DNA of 64,000 nucleotides, taken from assembly GCA_016790225.1 (NCBI GenBank), contig JAEUOZ010000013.1, forward strand, positions 1 through 64,000, read 5' to 3'. Below, one piece after another: positions 7,862 to 16,114 of the stretch (its first letter is position 1; each line of letters opens with the position of its first letter). Made by a program: the position numbers and the translations under genes. This stretch comes from Rubrivivax sp. (lineage in GTDB: Bacteria > Pseudomonadota > Gammaproteobacteria > Burkholderiales > Burkholderiaceae). The notes under the pieces were generated by a model. The model searched no databases. It was given only the letters and a program-made list of their open reading frames with translations, and was not told the DNA's origin.

Positions 7862-8848
7862 ATGCAACGACGCACCCTGCTGCGCGCCGCTCCGGCGCTG
7901 ATCGGCTCCCCACTGGCCGGCCCCACCACCCTCGCCATCGCGGCCGCTCCCATCGCCGGCGGCAAGCCGGTCACGCTGATCGTCAGCTATCCGGCCGGCG
8001 GCGGTGCCGACGTGATGGCGCGGCTGATCGCACCGCGCATGGCCGAGGCGCTGGGGCAGCCGGTGATCGTCGAGAACAAGCCCGGCGCCAGCGGCACGCT
8101 GGCCGCGCAGCAGGTGGCCCGCGCCGCCCCCGACGGCACGCAGCTGCTGCTGGACGCGTCCAACTACGCCGTGAACCCGGCGCTCTTCGACAAGCTGCCC
8201 TACGACCCCGCCACCGCGTTCGCGCCGCTGGCGGTGCTGGCGCTGTACCCCAATGTGCTGGTGTGCACGCCGGGCTTCGAGGGGCGCACGGTGGCCGATG
8301 TGCTGAAGCTCGCTCGCGCGCAGCCGGGCAAGCTCGCCTACGCCTCCTCGGGCAACGGCTCGGCGCAGCACCTCGCCGGCGCGCTCTTCGAGCAGATGGC
8401 GCAGGTGCAGCTCACGCATGTGCCGTACCGCGGCGGCGGCCCGGCGCTGAACGACGTGATGGGCGGCCAGGTGCCGCTGTTCTTCGCCAACGTGGCCTCG
8501 TCGCTGGGGCACATCCAGTCGGGGCGGCTGCGCGCGCTGGCCGTCACGTCGGCGCTGCGCTGCCGCGCGCTGCCCGAGCAGCCGACGATGCAGGAGGCGG
8601 GCCTGAAAGGCTACGAGGTGCTGGAGTGGAACCCGGTGCTGGCCCCCGCGGCCACGCCGGCGCCGGTGCGCGCACAGCTCGCCGCGGCGATCCGCCGCGC
8701 GATGGGCGATGCCGAGGTGCTCGGCCGCGTGCGTGCGCTCGGCGGCGAGGCGCACGGCGGCAACGAGGCGCAGGCGGCGGCGTTCCTGCAGGGGCAGCTG
8801 GCGCTGTGGGGCCGCGTGGTCAAGGAGCGGCGCATCAGCCGCGATTGA
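7862..8848 (+). CDS. Bug-family (TctC) solute-binding protein 1
   Basis: A 328-residue periplasmic binding protein of the Bug family, which is greatly expanded in Burkholderiales. A Tat-like signal (QRRTLLRAA) opens it. Family hallmarks are VTLIVSYPAGGGADVMARLIA, VIVENKPGASGT and the HVPYRGGGPALNDVMGGQV loop. Bug proteins bind small carboxylates or aromatic acids for tripartite tricarboxylate transporters. No tctA or tctB membrane gene is present nearby, so this is an orphan receptor that must use a transporter encoded elsewhere. It lies between the GntR regulator and a lactonase-like hydrolase, suggesting an acid or lactone ligand. Confidence 0.88.
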   Translation: MQRRTLLRAAPALIGSPLAGPTTLAIAAAPIAGGKPVTLIVSYPAGGGADVMARLIAPRMAEALGQPVIVENKPGASGTLAAQQVARAAPDGTQLLLDASNYAVNPALFDKLPYDPATAFAPLAVLALYPNVLVCTPGFEGRTVADVLKLARAQPGKLAYASSGNGSAQHLAGALFEQMAQVQLTHVPYRGGGPALNDVMGGQVPLFFANVASSLGHIQSGRLRALAVTSALRCRALPEQPTMQEAGLKGYEVLEWNPVLAPAATPAPVRAQLAAAIRRAMGDAEVLGRVRALGGEAHGGNEAQAAAFLQGQLALWGRVVKERRISRD

Positions 8849-8849
8849 G

Positions 8850-9704
8850 ATGGCGGACACCGCGGCTCGCGCCGCGCCGGGCTGGGACTGCCACGTGCAC
8901 GTGTTCGACACGCAAACACCGGTGCGTGCGGGCCACTACGTGCCGCGCGAGCATCCGCTGCCGGCCATCGAGGCCGTCGCCGCCGCGCACGGCATCGGCC
9001 ACCTCGTCCTCGTGCAGCCCAGCGTCTACGGCAGCGACCACAGGCTGCTGCTGCAGGCCTTGCGCGCCGGTGGCGGCCGCCACCGTGGCGTGGCGGCCGC
9101 CGATGCCGCGGCGTCCGACCGCGAGCTCGACGAACTGCACGCAGCCGGCGTGCGCGGTGTGCGCTTCAACCTCGTGTCGCCGGCCGGCCACGCGGGCGAT
9201 CCGCAGGCCGCGCTGAAGGCGGTCGCGCCGCGCCTGCGCGAGCGTGGGTGGCACGTGCAGTGGTACGTGGCCCCGGAGCGCCTGCCCGACCTGGCTGCCT
9301 GGCAGGCCGACGCCGCCCTCGGACGCGGCCTCGTCTTCGTGCTCGATCACCTCGCAGGGTTGCACGCCACGCTGCCGCGAGCAGCCCCGGCCTGGGTCGC
9401 CGCGCGCGCGCTGGCCGACCGCGGCGCGTGGGTCAAGCTGTCGGGCTGGTACCGGCTGGGTGCCTCCGAGCCCTACCCCGGCCTGCACGACACGCTCGCC
9501 CGCGTGGCCGACTGGTTCGGCCCGCGCACCGTCTGGGGCTCCGACTGGCCGCACACGAGCTTCCCGCCCGACCGCCTGCCGGCGTACGACTCGCTCGCGG
9601 AACCGGTGCGCGCAGCGCTTGGCGAGGCCACCCTGCATGCCGCGCGGGTCACGCACCCGCCGCGGCTCTACGACTTTCCCTCAGTGTCCAAGGAGACCGC
9701 ATGA
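8850..9704 (+). CDS. Amidohydrolase-2 family hydrolase, PDC-lactonase-like
   Basis: A 284-residue TIM-barrel hydrolase starting one base after the previous stop. It has the family's metal and active-site segments: WDCHVHVFD near residue 11, VLDHLAG near 170 and TVWGSDWPHTSFP near 229. This pattern is shared with 2-pyrone-4,6-dicarboxylate lactonase (LigI) and related aromatic-degradation hydrolases. The product is cytoplasmic, with no signal peptide. Two Bug-type binding proteins flank it, so it probably opens a lactone or cyclic acid imported through them. The exact substrate cannot be read from sequence. Its stop overlaps the next start (ATGA). Confidence 0.82.
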   Translation: MADTAARAAPGWDCHVHVFDTQTPVRAGHYVPREHPLPAIEAVAAAHGIGHLVLVQPSVYGSDHRLLLQALRAGGGRHRGVAAADAAASDRELDELHAAGVRGVRFNLVSPAGHAGDPQAALKAVAPRLRERGWHVQWYVAPERLPDLAAWQADAALGRGLVFVLDHLAGLHATLPRAAPAWVAARALADRGAWVKLSGWYRLGASEPYPGLHDTLARVADWFGPRTVWGSDWPHTSFPPDRLPAYDSLAEPVRAALGEATLHAARVTHPPRLYDFPSVSKETA

Positions 9705-10690
9705 CCCCCGTTCGACTTCCGCGCCGCGCACTGCTCGCCGCCTCCGCCGGTGCCGCCGCCACGTTCGCCCTGCCGCGCCTCTCGCTCGCCCAGGCCTGGC
9801 CCACCAAGGCCGTCCGCTTCGTCGTGCCGTTCGCGCCCGGCGGCAGCAGCGAGATCGTCGCGCGCACCACGGCGCACGAGCTCTCGAAGTCGCTCGGCCA
9901 GTCGGTGTACGTCGACAACAAGCCCGGCGGCGCCGGCAACGTCGCGATGCAGGAGGTGGCCAACGCCACCGACCAGCACACGGTGATCCTCGGCCACATC
10001 GGCACGCTGGCGGTGAACCCGTACATCTTCGACAAGCTGCCCTACGACCCCAACAAGGACTTCAAGCCCGTCTCGCTGCTCGCCAAGGTGCCCAGCCTCT
10101 ACCTCGTGCACCCCGACGTGCCGGCGAAGAACCTCAAGGAGTTCATCGCGTATGCGAAGAAGAACCCGGGCAAGCTGAACTACGGCTCGGCGGGCAACGG
10201 CAGCGCCGGGCACCTGGCGATGGAGTACCTGAAGATGGTCGCCGACATCTTCATGGTGCACGTGCCCTACCGCGGCACCGGCCCGCAGCTCACCGACCTG
10301 CTCGCCGGGCGGCTCGACGCCGCCTCGGTGGGCGCGCCGGCGGTGCTGCAGTTCATCAAGACCGGCAAGCTGCGCTGCATCGCCACCGGCACGCCGCAGC
10401 GCATCGCGCAGCTGCCCGACGTGCCCACCGTCGCCGAGCAGGGCTACCCGGGCTTCGAGATGACGCAGTGGTACGGCCTGCTCGCGCCGTCCACGATGCC
10501 CGCCGCGGCCATCGAGCGGCTCGCGCAGGCGGCGGCCGCCGCGGTGAAGCAGCCGGCCGCCACCGAGAAGCTCAGCGGCGACGCCGCCATCGGCGTGGGC
10601 AGCTCGCCCGCGGACTTCGCGAAGTTCATCGCGGTGGAGCAGCAGCGATGGCAGAAGGTGGTGGCGCGGGCGAAGATCAAGCCCGACTGA
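9701..10690 (+). CDS. Bug-family (TctC) solute-binding protein 2
   Basis: A second Bug protein, 329 residues, translationally coupled (ATGA) to the hydrolase gene. It has an RR-containing signal (LPRRALLAASAGAAATFALP) and the hallmarks VRFVVPFAPGGSSEIVARTT, VYVDNKPGGAGN and HVPYRGTGPQLTDLLAGRL. It differs clearly from Bug protein 1 in its ligand loops, so the two may bind different members of one compound class. No membrane subunits are nearby. Its last 14 bases overlap the end of the convergent alpha/beta hydrolase gene. Confidence 0.88.
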   Translation: MTPVRLPRRALLAASAGAAATFALPRLSLAQAWPTKAVRFVVPFAPGGSSEIVARTTAHELSKSLGQSVYVDNKPGGAGNVAMQEVANATDQHTVILGHIGTLAVNPYIFDKLPYDPNKDFKPVSLLAKVPSLYLVHPDVPAKNLKEFIAYAKKNPGKLNYGSAGNGSAGHLAMEYLKMVADIFMVHVPYRGTGPQLTDLLAGRLDAASVGAPAVLQFIKTGKLRCIATGTPQRIAQLPDVPTVAEQGYPGFEMTQWYGLLAPSTMPAAAIERLAQAAAAAVKQPAATEKLSGDAAIGVGSSPADFAKFIAVEQQRWQKVVARAKIKPD

Positions 10691-11582
10691 ACGGATGCGC
10701 GCGCAGGAAGGCCTGCAGCTCCGCCAGGGTTTCCTCCGCCGCCTCCTCCGGCAGGAAGTGCCCGCACGGCAGCGCGCGGCCGCGCACGTCGTGCGCCATC
10801 TCGCGCCAGTCGGCCAGGCAGTCGAACATCCGGCCCACCACGCTGTGGGTGCCCCACAGCGCCAGCAGCGGCATCGCGAGCTTCGCGTGCCGGTCGGCGC
10901 GGTCGTGCTCGAGGTCGATGCCGCCTGAGGCGCGGTAGTCCTCGCAGCTGGCGTGGATCGCGGCCGGGTCGGCGTAGGCATCGACGTAGGCCTGCACGGC
11001 GTCGGGGTGGTAGGGGCGCAGGTCGGGTTCCTCTCGGCCCACGCGGCCGAGGATGTTGAACGGCACCAGCCCCTGCAGCATGCGCTCGGGCAGCGGTGCG
11101 GGCTGCAGCATCAGGAACCAGTGGTAGTAGGCCTTCGCGAAGGCCATGTCGGTGCGCTCGAACATCGTCAGCGTCGGGGAGATGTCGAGCACCGCCAGGG
11201 TGTGCACGCGCGCGCCGTGGTCGCGCGCGAGCCGGTGCGCCACGCGGCCGCCGCGGTCGTGGCCGACGAGGTGGAAGCGTTCGTGGCCCAGCGCCGACAT
11301 CAGGTCGACCAGATCCTTCGCCATCGCGCGCTTGCTGTAGTTCGCATGGTCCGGCGCACCCGCGGGCTTGGACGACGCGCCGTAGCCGCGCAGGTCGGCG
11401 CAGACCACCGTGTACTCGCGCGCCAGCTGCGGCGCGATGGCGTGCCAGCACACGTGCGTCTGCGGGTAGCCGTGCAGCAGCAGCACCGGCTCGCCAGCGC
11501 CGCCGCGCAGGTGGTGGATGCGCACGCCATCGTGGGTGGTGTGCTCGGCGGCGGTGAAGCCGGGGAACAGGTGCATCGTCAT
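10677..11582 (-). CDS. Alpha/beta hydrolase, haloacetate dehalogenase-like
   Basis: A 301-residue cytoplasmic hydrolase read leftwards from ATG at 11582, with GAGG six bases upstream; a second ATG at 11576 is possible. Motifs resemble fluoroacetate dehalogenases. These are LLLHGYPQTHVCWH (oxyanion region), VVCADLRGYGASSKP, the nucleophile elbow GHDRGGRVAHRL with Asp in place of Ser, and a C-terminal CGHFLPEEAAEE supplying the His. An Asp nucleophile excludes ordinary esterases and leaves haloacid dehalogenase or epoxide hydrolase chemistry. It is convergent with Bug protein 2, overlapping it by 14 bp, and divergent from the SDR gene. Confidence 0.82.
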   Translation of the reverse strand: MTMHLFPGFTAAEHTTHDGVRIHHLRGGAGEPVLLLHGYPQTHVCWHAIAPQLAREYTVVCADLRGYGASSKPAGAPDHANYSKRAMAKDLVDLMSALGHERFHLVGHDRGGRVAHRLARDHGARVHTLAVLDISPTLTMFERTDMAFAKAYYHWFLMLQPAPLPERMLQGLVPFNILGRVGREEPDLRPYHPDAVQAYVDAYADPAAIHASCEDYRASGGIDLEHDRADRHAKLAMPLLALWGTHSVVGRMFDCLADWREMAHDVRGRALPCGHFLPEEAAEETLAELQAFLRAHPFSRA

Positions 11583-11703
11583 GCGTCGCCTCGTCGTGCC
11601 CCGCGGCGGGGCCTGCGCCGGCATCGTCGCACGAAGCGCCCTGCCGCCATGGCGCGCGCGTCGGCGGTGGTTCAATCGGGCGTCCCTGTACCGACGAGCC
11701 GCC

Positions 11704-12489
11704 ATGAACCCTCCGACCTCCGCTCCCCCTGTGGTGCTGATCACCGGCGCCGCCTCCGGCATCGGCGCCGCCACCGCACGGCGATTCCTCCGAGAGGGCT
11801 GGCGCGTCGCGCTGAACCACCTGCCGGGCCAGCGCGCCGATGCCGACGCGGTGATCGCCTCGGTGGGTGCTTTGGCGGCACACGCGGCGGGCCTGCCGCT
11901 CGAGGGCGACGTCACGCAGGACGCCGACTGCGTGCGCCTGGTGCACGACACCGTGCAGGCCTGCGGGCGGCTGGACGCGCTGGTCAACGCCGCGGGCATC
12001 AGCATCATGGTGCCGCACGCCGACCTGCACGCGATCTCGGCGGACGACTTCCACCGCATCTACGCCGTCAACACGGTCGGCCCGTTCCAGATGATCCGCG
12101 CGGCGGCGCCGCACCTGAAGGCGGCGGGCCGGGCCTCGGTGGTGAACATCTCGTCGCGCGCGGCGCTGATGGGCAGCGGGTCTTCGGTGCCTTATGCAGC
12201 GTCGAAGGCCGCCGTCAACGCGCTGACGCTGTCGATGGCGCGCGTGCTCGCCCCGCAAGTGCGCGTGAACGCGGTGTGCCCGGCGCTGGTCGAGCAGGGC
12301 TTCGTCGAGCGGCTCGCGCCCGAGAGCTTCGCGGCGCGGCGCGAGCACCAGATCCGCGTCAGCCCGCTGCAGCGCATCGGGCACCCCGACGAGGTGGCCG
12401 AGGCCATCCACTGGCTCACGACCGGTGCCACGATGATGACCGGCGCGATCGTCGAACTGGACTTCGGCATGCACCTGAACGCGGTGTGA
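11704..12489 (+). CDS. Short-chain dehydrogenase/reductase
   Basis: A 261-residue classical SDR. The nucleotide-binding TGAASGIG motif lies at about residues 15-22, NAAGIS near 100, catalytic Ser in NISSRAALMG near 148 and YAASK near 164. Substrate cannot be inferred; such enzymes oxidise or reduce alcohols and ketones with NAD(P). It faces away from the dehalogenase-like gene across 121 bp and is followed two bases later by the cyclase gene. It may therefore be the first gene of the long transcription unit leading into the efflux genes, or a member of the hydrolase cassette to its left. Confidence 0.85.
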   Translation: MNPPTSAPPVVLITGAASGIGAATARRFLREGWRVALNHLPGQRADADAVIASVGALAAHAAGLPLEGDVTQDADCVRLVHDTVQACGRLDALVNAAGISIMVPHADLHAISADDFHRIYAVNTVGPFQMIRAAAPHLKAAGRASVVNISSRAALMGSGSSVPYAASKAAVNALTLSMARVLAPQVRVNAVCPALVEQGFVERLAPESFAARREHQIRVSPLQRIGHPDEVAEAIHWLTTGATMMTGAIVELDFGMHLNAV

Positions 12490-12491
12490 GC

Positions 12492-15389
12492 ATGGCAGAC
12501 GCATCGCCGCATCCCGAACCAGCTCCGATGGCGTCTGCGGATATCGCACCGTGCCCGTCCTGCGGCGCTTCCAACGCCGCACACGCACGCTTCTGCAACC
12601 TGTGCGGGGCCGCCATGCACGCGGGGCACTCGGGTGCCGAGCGCAAACAGGTGAGCGTACTGTTCTCGGATCTCAGCGGCTACACCGCAGCATCGGAGCG
12701 GCTGGACCCCGAAGAACTGCGCGAGGTGATGACACTCATCTTCGAGCAGGCAGCGAAGATCGTCGCTCGGCATCAGGGTCGCATCGAGAAGTTCATCGGC
12801 GATGCGGTGATGGCGATCTTCGGCGTGCCCGTGGCCCATGAAGACGACGCAGAGCGTGCCATACGCGCGGCGATCGAACTGCATGACGCCGTGGCCCTGC
12901 TGAATCCCGATCTCGAACCGCGCATCGGCGCGGCCCTGGCCATGCACAGCGGCATCGCCAGCGGCATCGTCGTGACCGGCGAGTTGACCTTCGACCACGG
13001 AACGGCCGGCCCATTGGGCAGCACCATCAATCTCGCGGCGAGGCTGATGGCTGCGGCTCCAGACGGACAGATCTGGATCTCGTCGGACACGCGGCGATTG
13101 CTGGGAGGTCGTGTCGAGACCGAGGATCTGGGGCGCAGGTCGTTCAAGGGCATGGCCGATGACGTCGCCGTCGCGCGGGTCCGCGGGCTGTCCGGCTCCC
13201 GCACTGCATTGCCGTCTCCGGTCGGCCTGTTCGTGGGGCGCGCCACGGAGCTCGACCGGTTGTCGGCCGCTCTGTCGCAGGTGCGATCCGGGCGAACCAC
13301 CGCCATCGGCCTGGTCGGCGAGCCCGGCTGCGGCAAGTCACGCCTGTTCACCGAATTCAGGCTGCGTCTGGGCACCAACGCGACGTGGCTCGAAGGACGC
13401 GCGTTCGAGCCCTCGAGCGACACCCCGTTCGCACCCTTGATCGACCTGCTGAGCCGGTTCTGGGAGATCGACGACCGCCACGGTCCGGATCAGGTGCGCG
13501 CACGAATCTCGGCCGCGCTCGAGGAATGGCTCGGTGGGGACTCCGCCGTTGCACTGCCCCTGTTCCTGCACCTGTACCGTCTCGAACAGGCCGCAGGAGT
13601 CGTGGTCGAACGGGAATCGTTCCCGCCACGCCTCTGCGATGCGGTGCACCGACTGCTGGCAGCGGTGGCGCGTCGGACCCCGCTCGTCATCGGCCTGCAG
13701 GACATGCATTGGGCCGACCGGCCCACCACGATGTTGCTGCGCGACCTCTTCGACGCGCAGCAAGTTCCGTTGCTGCTACTCCTGAACTATCGGCCGGGAT
13801 TCGAACCGTGGCCGCAGGTCGAGGAATTGCGTCTGGGCGAGTTGTCACCCGAACAGACCAACGAAATGGTCGCATCGCTGATGGGGGCAGAACCATCGCC
13901 GCAGATCACCCGCTTCGTCGTCGAGCGGTCGGACGGCAATCCGTTCTACGCCGAGGAGCTGGTTCACAGCCTGATCGAGACCGGCTTCGTGTCCCGGGAC
14001 GGCGAAGGCCGGTGCGTCATGACCCATCACCCGGAGGCCGCCGGCATTCCGCCCACGGTGCGAGGCGTCATCGCGGCGCGCATCGACAGGCTCGGAGCGC
14101 CGTACAAGACCGTTCTGCGGAACTCCTCCGTGGTCGGGCGCGCATTCCTGCGTTCCATCGTGGTCGAGTTGACCGAAGACCCTGCTCGGCTGGATGCCAG
14201 CCTGCACCACCTGTCCGAGGCGGACCTGGTGCGCCAGCGAGACGGAGCCCCGGATGCCGAGTACTGGTTCAAGCACGCGCTGACCCACGAAGTGGCCTAT
14301 GAGAGCCTGCTGAAGAGCGAGCGCCAACGCCTCCACGGCGAGGTGGGCCAGGCGTTCCGCGCCGATCCGCGGGGCGCGCTGGAGGTGATCGACCGGGCGC
14401 TCGACGAAAGCGGAGCCTCGGCGCCCCAGCACGTGACCGCCTACCTCCTCGCGTGGCGGGCACACGCCTTGATGTCCCTCGGGCACCACGAAGAGGCGGC
14501 CGGCTCGGCTCAGGCGGTGGCACTGCTCAACGAGTCTGCACATCCCACCAGCTACGCGAGGATCAAGAGTGAGGTGTGCCGATCGAGGTTGCTCGCCTAC
14601 AAGGGCGATCTGCAGGAGTCGCGACGCATCGCGCAGCGGCTCATCGAAGTCGGCACGGTATCGGGCAACGCGAGGGCGTCGGCCCAGGGCCACGCCGCGA
14701 TGCACTCCTACTGGATGCTGGCACTGGACTTCGAGCGGGCCGCGGCGGCAGCCGTCGAGGGGATGCGCGCCGCGCGTGATCCGACCTTCATCGCGATGAA
14801 CGCCATGTGGGCGACGGCGGCGCTCACCATCGACATGCGTTTCACCGAGGCGCAGCGCCTCTGCGATCGCCATCTCGCGTTCCTGATGGAGGGTGGCAAT
14901 CACTGGTTCGGCAGGCCGATGCTCGCGGCGCGCGACGTCATCGCCATGTCCCGAGGCCGCTTGTCAGCCGGGATGCGCGCCGCCCTGGCGAGCGTCGAGT
15001 GGGCGCGAAATCGTGGCTGGGATGAGACGCGCTTCTACAGCGAGGTCTACCTCCTGCTGATCTATGTGTCGCTCGCCCGCCGCGAGCCGGCCGCCCGACC
15101 CTTCGATTTGCTGCGCAACCCTTGGTTCGTGACGTTGCAGGCCCTGTTCGCGAGCCGGCACGCCAAGCGGCTGTTGCAGCTACTGCGCAGCGAGGTGGCC
15201 ACACGCGGGATCCACGGGTTCGATGGTTTGATGGACCTCGCTGAAGCACGTCTACTGGCCCACAGGAGGCAGACCGCCGCGGCGCAGCTGATCCTGGAGC
15301 GCATGCGCGCACGTCTGCGAGGCTTCGGTATCGAACACGAACCGGCGCCACTGGCACAACTCGCCCGAGAGATCGGTGCCGCGCCATGA
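12492..15389 (+). CDS. Zinc-ribbon class III nucleotide cyclase fused to AAA ATPase and TPR-like region
   Basis: A 965-residue multidomain cytoplasmic protein. Residues about 21-41 form a zinc ribbon (CPSCG ... FCNLCG). Residues about 52-230 are a class III adenylyl/guanylyl cyclase domain. Metal-binding Asp residues lie in VLFSDLSGYT and KFIGDAVMAIFG, and the Asn/Arg pair in STINLAARL. The Lys before FIGD favours ATP as substrate. An AAA/STAND-type ATPase follows, with Walker A GLVGEPGCGKS near residue 280 and VIGLQDMHWAD near 400, then helical repeats of TPR type. The architecture suggests a signal-gated cyclase. It begins two bases after the SDR and overlaps the TetR gene by four. Its wording looks slightly less GC-rich than its neighbours. 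Confidence 0.85.
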   Translation: MADASPHPEPAPMASADIAPCPSCGASNAAHARFCNLCGAAMHAGHSGAERKQVSVLFSDLSGYTAASERLDPEELREVMTLIFEQAAKIVARHQGRIEKFIGDAVMAIFGVPVAHEDDAERAIRAAIELHDAVALLNPDLEPRIGAALAMHSGIASGIVVTGELTFDHGTAGPLGSTINLAARLMAAAPDGQIWISSDTRRLLGGRVETEDLGRRSFKGMADDVAVARVRGLSGSRTALPSPVGLFVGRATELDRLSAALSQVRSGRTTAIGLVGEPGCGKSRLFTEFRLRLGTNATWLEGRAFEPSSDTPFAPLIDLLSRFWEIDDRHGPDQVRARISAALEEWLGGDSAVALPLFLHLYRLEQAAGVVVERESFPPRLCDAVHRLLAAVARRTPLVIGLQDMHWADRPTTMLLRDLFDAQQVPLLLLLNYRPGFEPWPQVEELRLGELSPEQTNEMVASLMGAEPSPQITRFVVERSDGNPFYAEELVHSLIETGFVSRDGEGRCVMTHHPEAAGIPPTVRGVIAARIDRLGAPYKTVLRNSSVVGRAFLRSIVVELTEDPARLDASLHHLSEADLVRQRDGAPDAEYWFKHALTHEVAYESLLKSERQRLHGEVGQAFRADPRGALEVIDRALDESGASAPQHVTAYLLAWRAHALMSLGHHEEAAGSAQAVALLNESAHPTSYARIKSEVCRSRLLAYKGDLQESRRIAQRLIEVGTVSGNARASAQGHAAMHSYWMLALDFERAAAAAVEGMRAARDPTFIAMNAMWATAALTIDMRFTEAQRLCDRHLAFLMEGGNHWFGRPMLAARDVIAMSRGRLSAGMRAALASVEWARNRGWDETRFYSEVYLLLIYVSLARREPAARPFDLLRNPWFVTLQALFASRHAKRLLQLLRSEVATRGIHGFDGLMDLAEARLLAHRRQTAAAQLILERMRARLRGFGIEHEPAPLAQLAREIGAAP

Positions 15390-16114
15390 GACCCACCCGC
15401 ACGGTTGCCTCCCCAGCCGCCCCGCCTGCCTCGCCTGCCCAGGCCGATGCCCGCAGCCGGCTGCTCGACGCCGGCCTGCGCCTGTTCGCGCAGCAGGGCT
15501 ACGCCGAGACCTCCACGCGCGAGCTGGCAGAAGCCGCCGGCGTCAACATCGCCTCGATCAGCTACTACTTCGGCGACAAGGCCGGGCTGTATCGCGCGGT
15601 GTTCCTCGAGCCGATGGGCGGCCGCCCATCCACCGACGAGCTGGCCCGCATCGCCGACACGGCGCAGCCGCTGGAGGCCACGCTGGCGGCGTTCTTCGAC
15701 GGTTTCCTCGAGCCGCTGAAGGAAGGCGAGGTGTCGCGGCAGTGCATGAAGCTGCACTTCCGCGAGATGCTCGAGCCCACCGGCTTGTGGGACGAGGAGG
15801 TCGCGCACGGCATCCGCCCGATGCACGACGCGCTGGTGGCGCGGCTGCAGGCCGAACTGGGCCTCGCCGGCGCGCGTGGCGCGAAGGACGACGACCTGCT
15901 GCGCCTGGCGCTCTCGATCGAAGGCCTGGGCGTGCACATGCACGTGGGCCGCGACGTGATCGACACGCTCGCACCCGGCCTCACCGACACGCCGGAAGAC
16001 TTCGACCGTTGGCGTGAACGGCTGGTGATGTACGCCCGCGCGATGGTCGAGGCCGAACGGGCGCGGCGGGCCGCGGTGCCCCAGCGGGCGGTGCGGCGAG
16101 GAGGCTCGCGATGA
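15386..16114 (+). CDS. TetR-family regulator (CecR/DUF1956 type)
   Basis: A 242-residue repressor. A TetR helix-turn-helix spans residues about 22-70 (SRLLDAGLRLFAQQGY, then STRELAEAAGVNIASISYYF). The C-terminal part carries CMKLHFREMLEPTGLWDEEV, typical of the DUF1956/CecR group that regulates efflux and drug sensitivity. Its start overlaps the cyclase stop and its stop overlaps the outer-membrane factor start, both as ATGA. It therefore sits inside the transcription unit it probably controls. No separate operator stands out because there is no intergenic space. Confidence 0.88.
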   Translation: MRPTRTVASPAAPPASPAQADARSRLLDAGLRLFAQQGYAETSTRELAEAAGVNIASISYYFGDKAGLYRAVFLEPMGGRPSTDELARIADTAQPLEATLAAFFDGFLEPLKEGEVSRQCMKLHFREMLEPTGLWDEEVAHGIRPMHDALVARLQAELGLAGARGAKDDDLLRLALSIEGLGVHMHVGRDVIDTLAPGLTDTPEDFDRWRERLVMYARAMVEAERARRAAVPQRAVRRGGSR

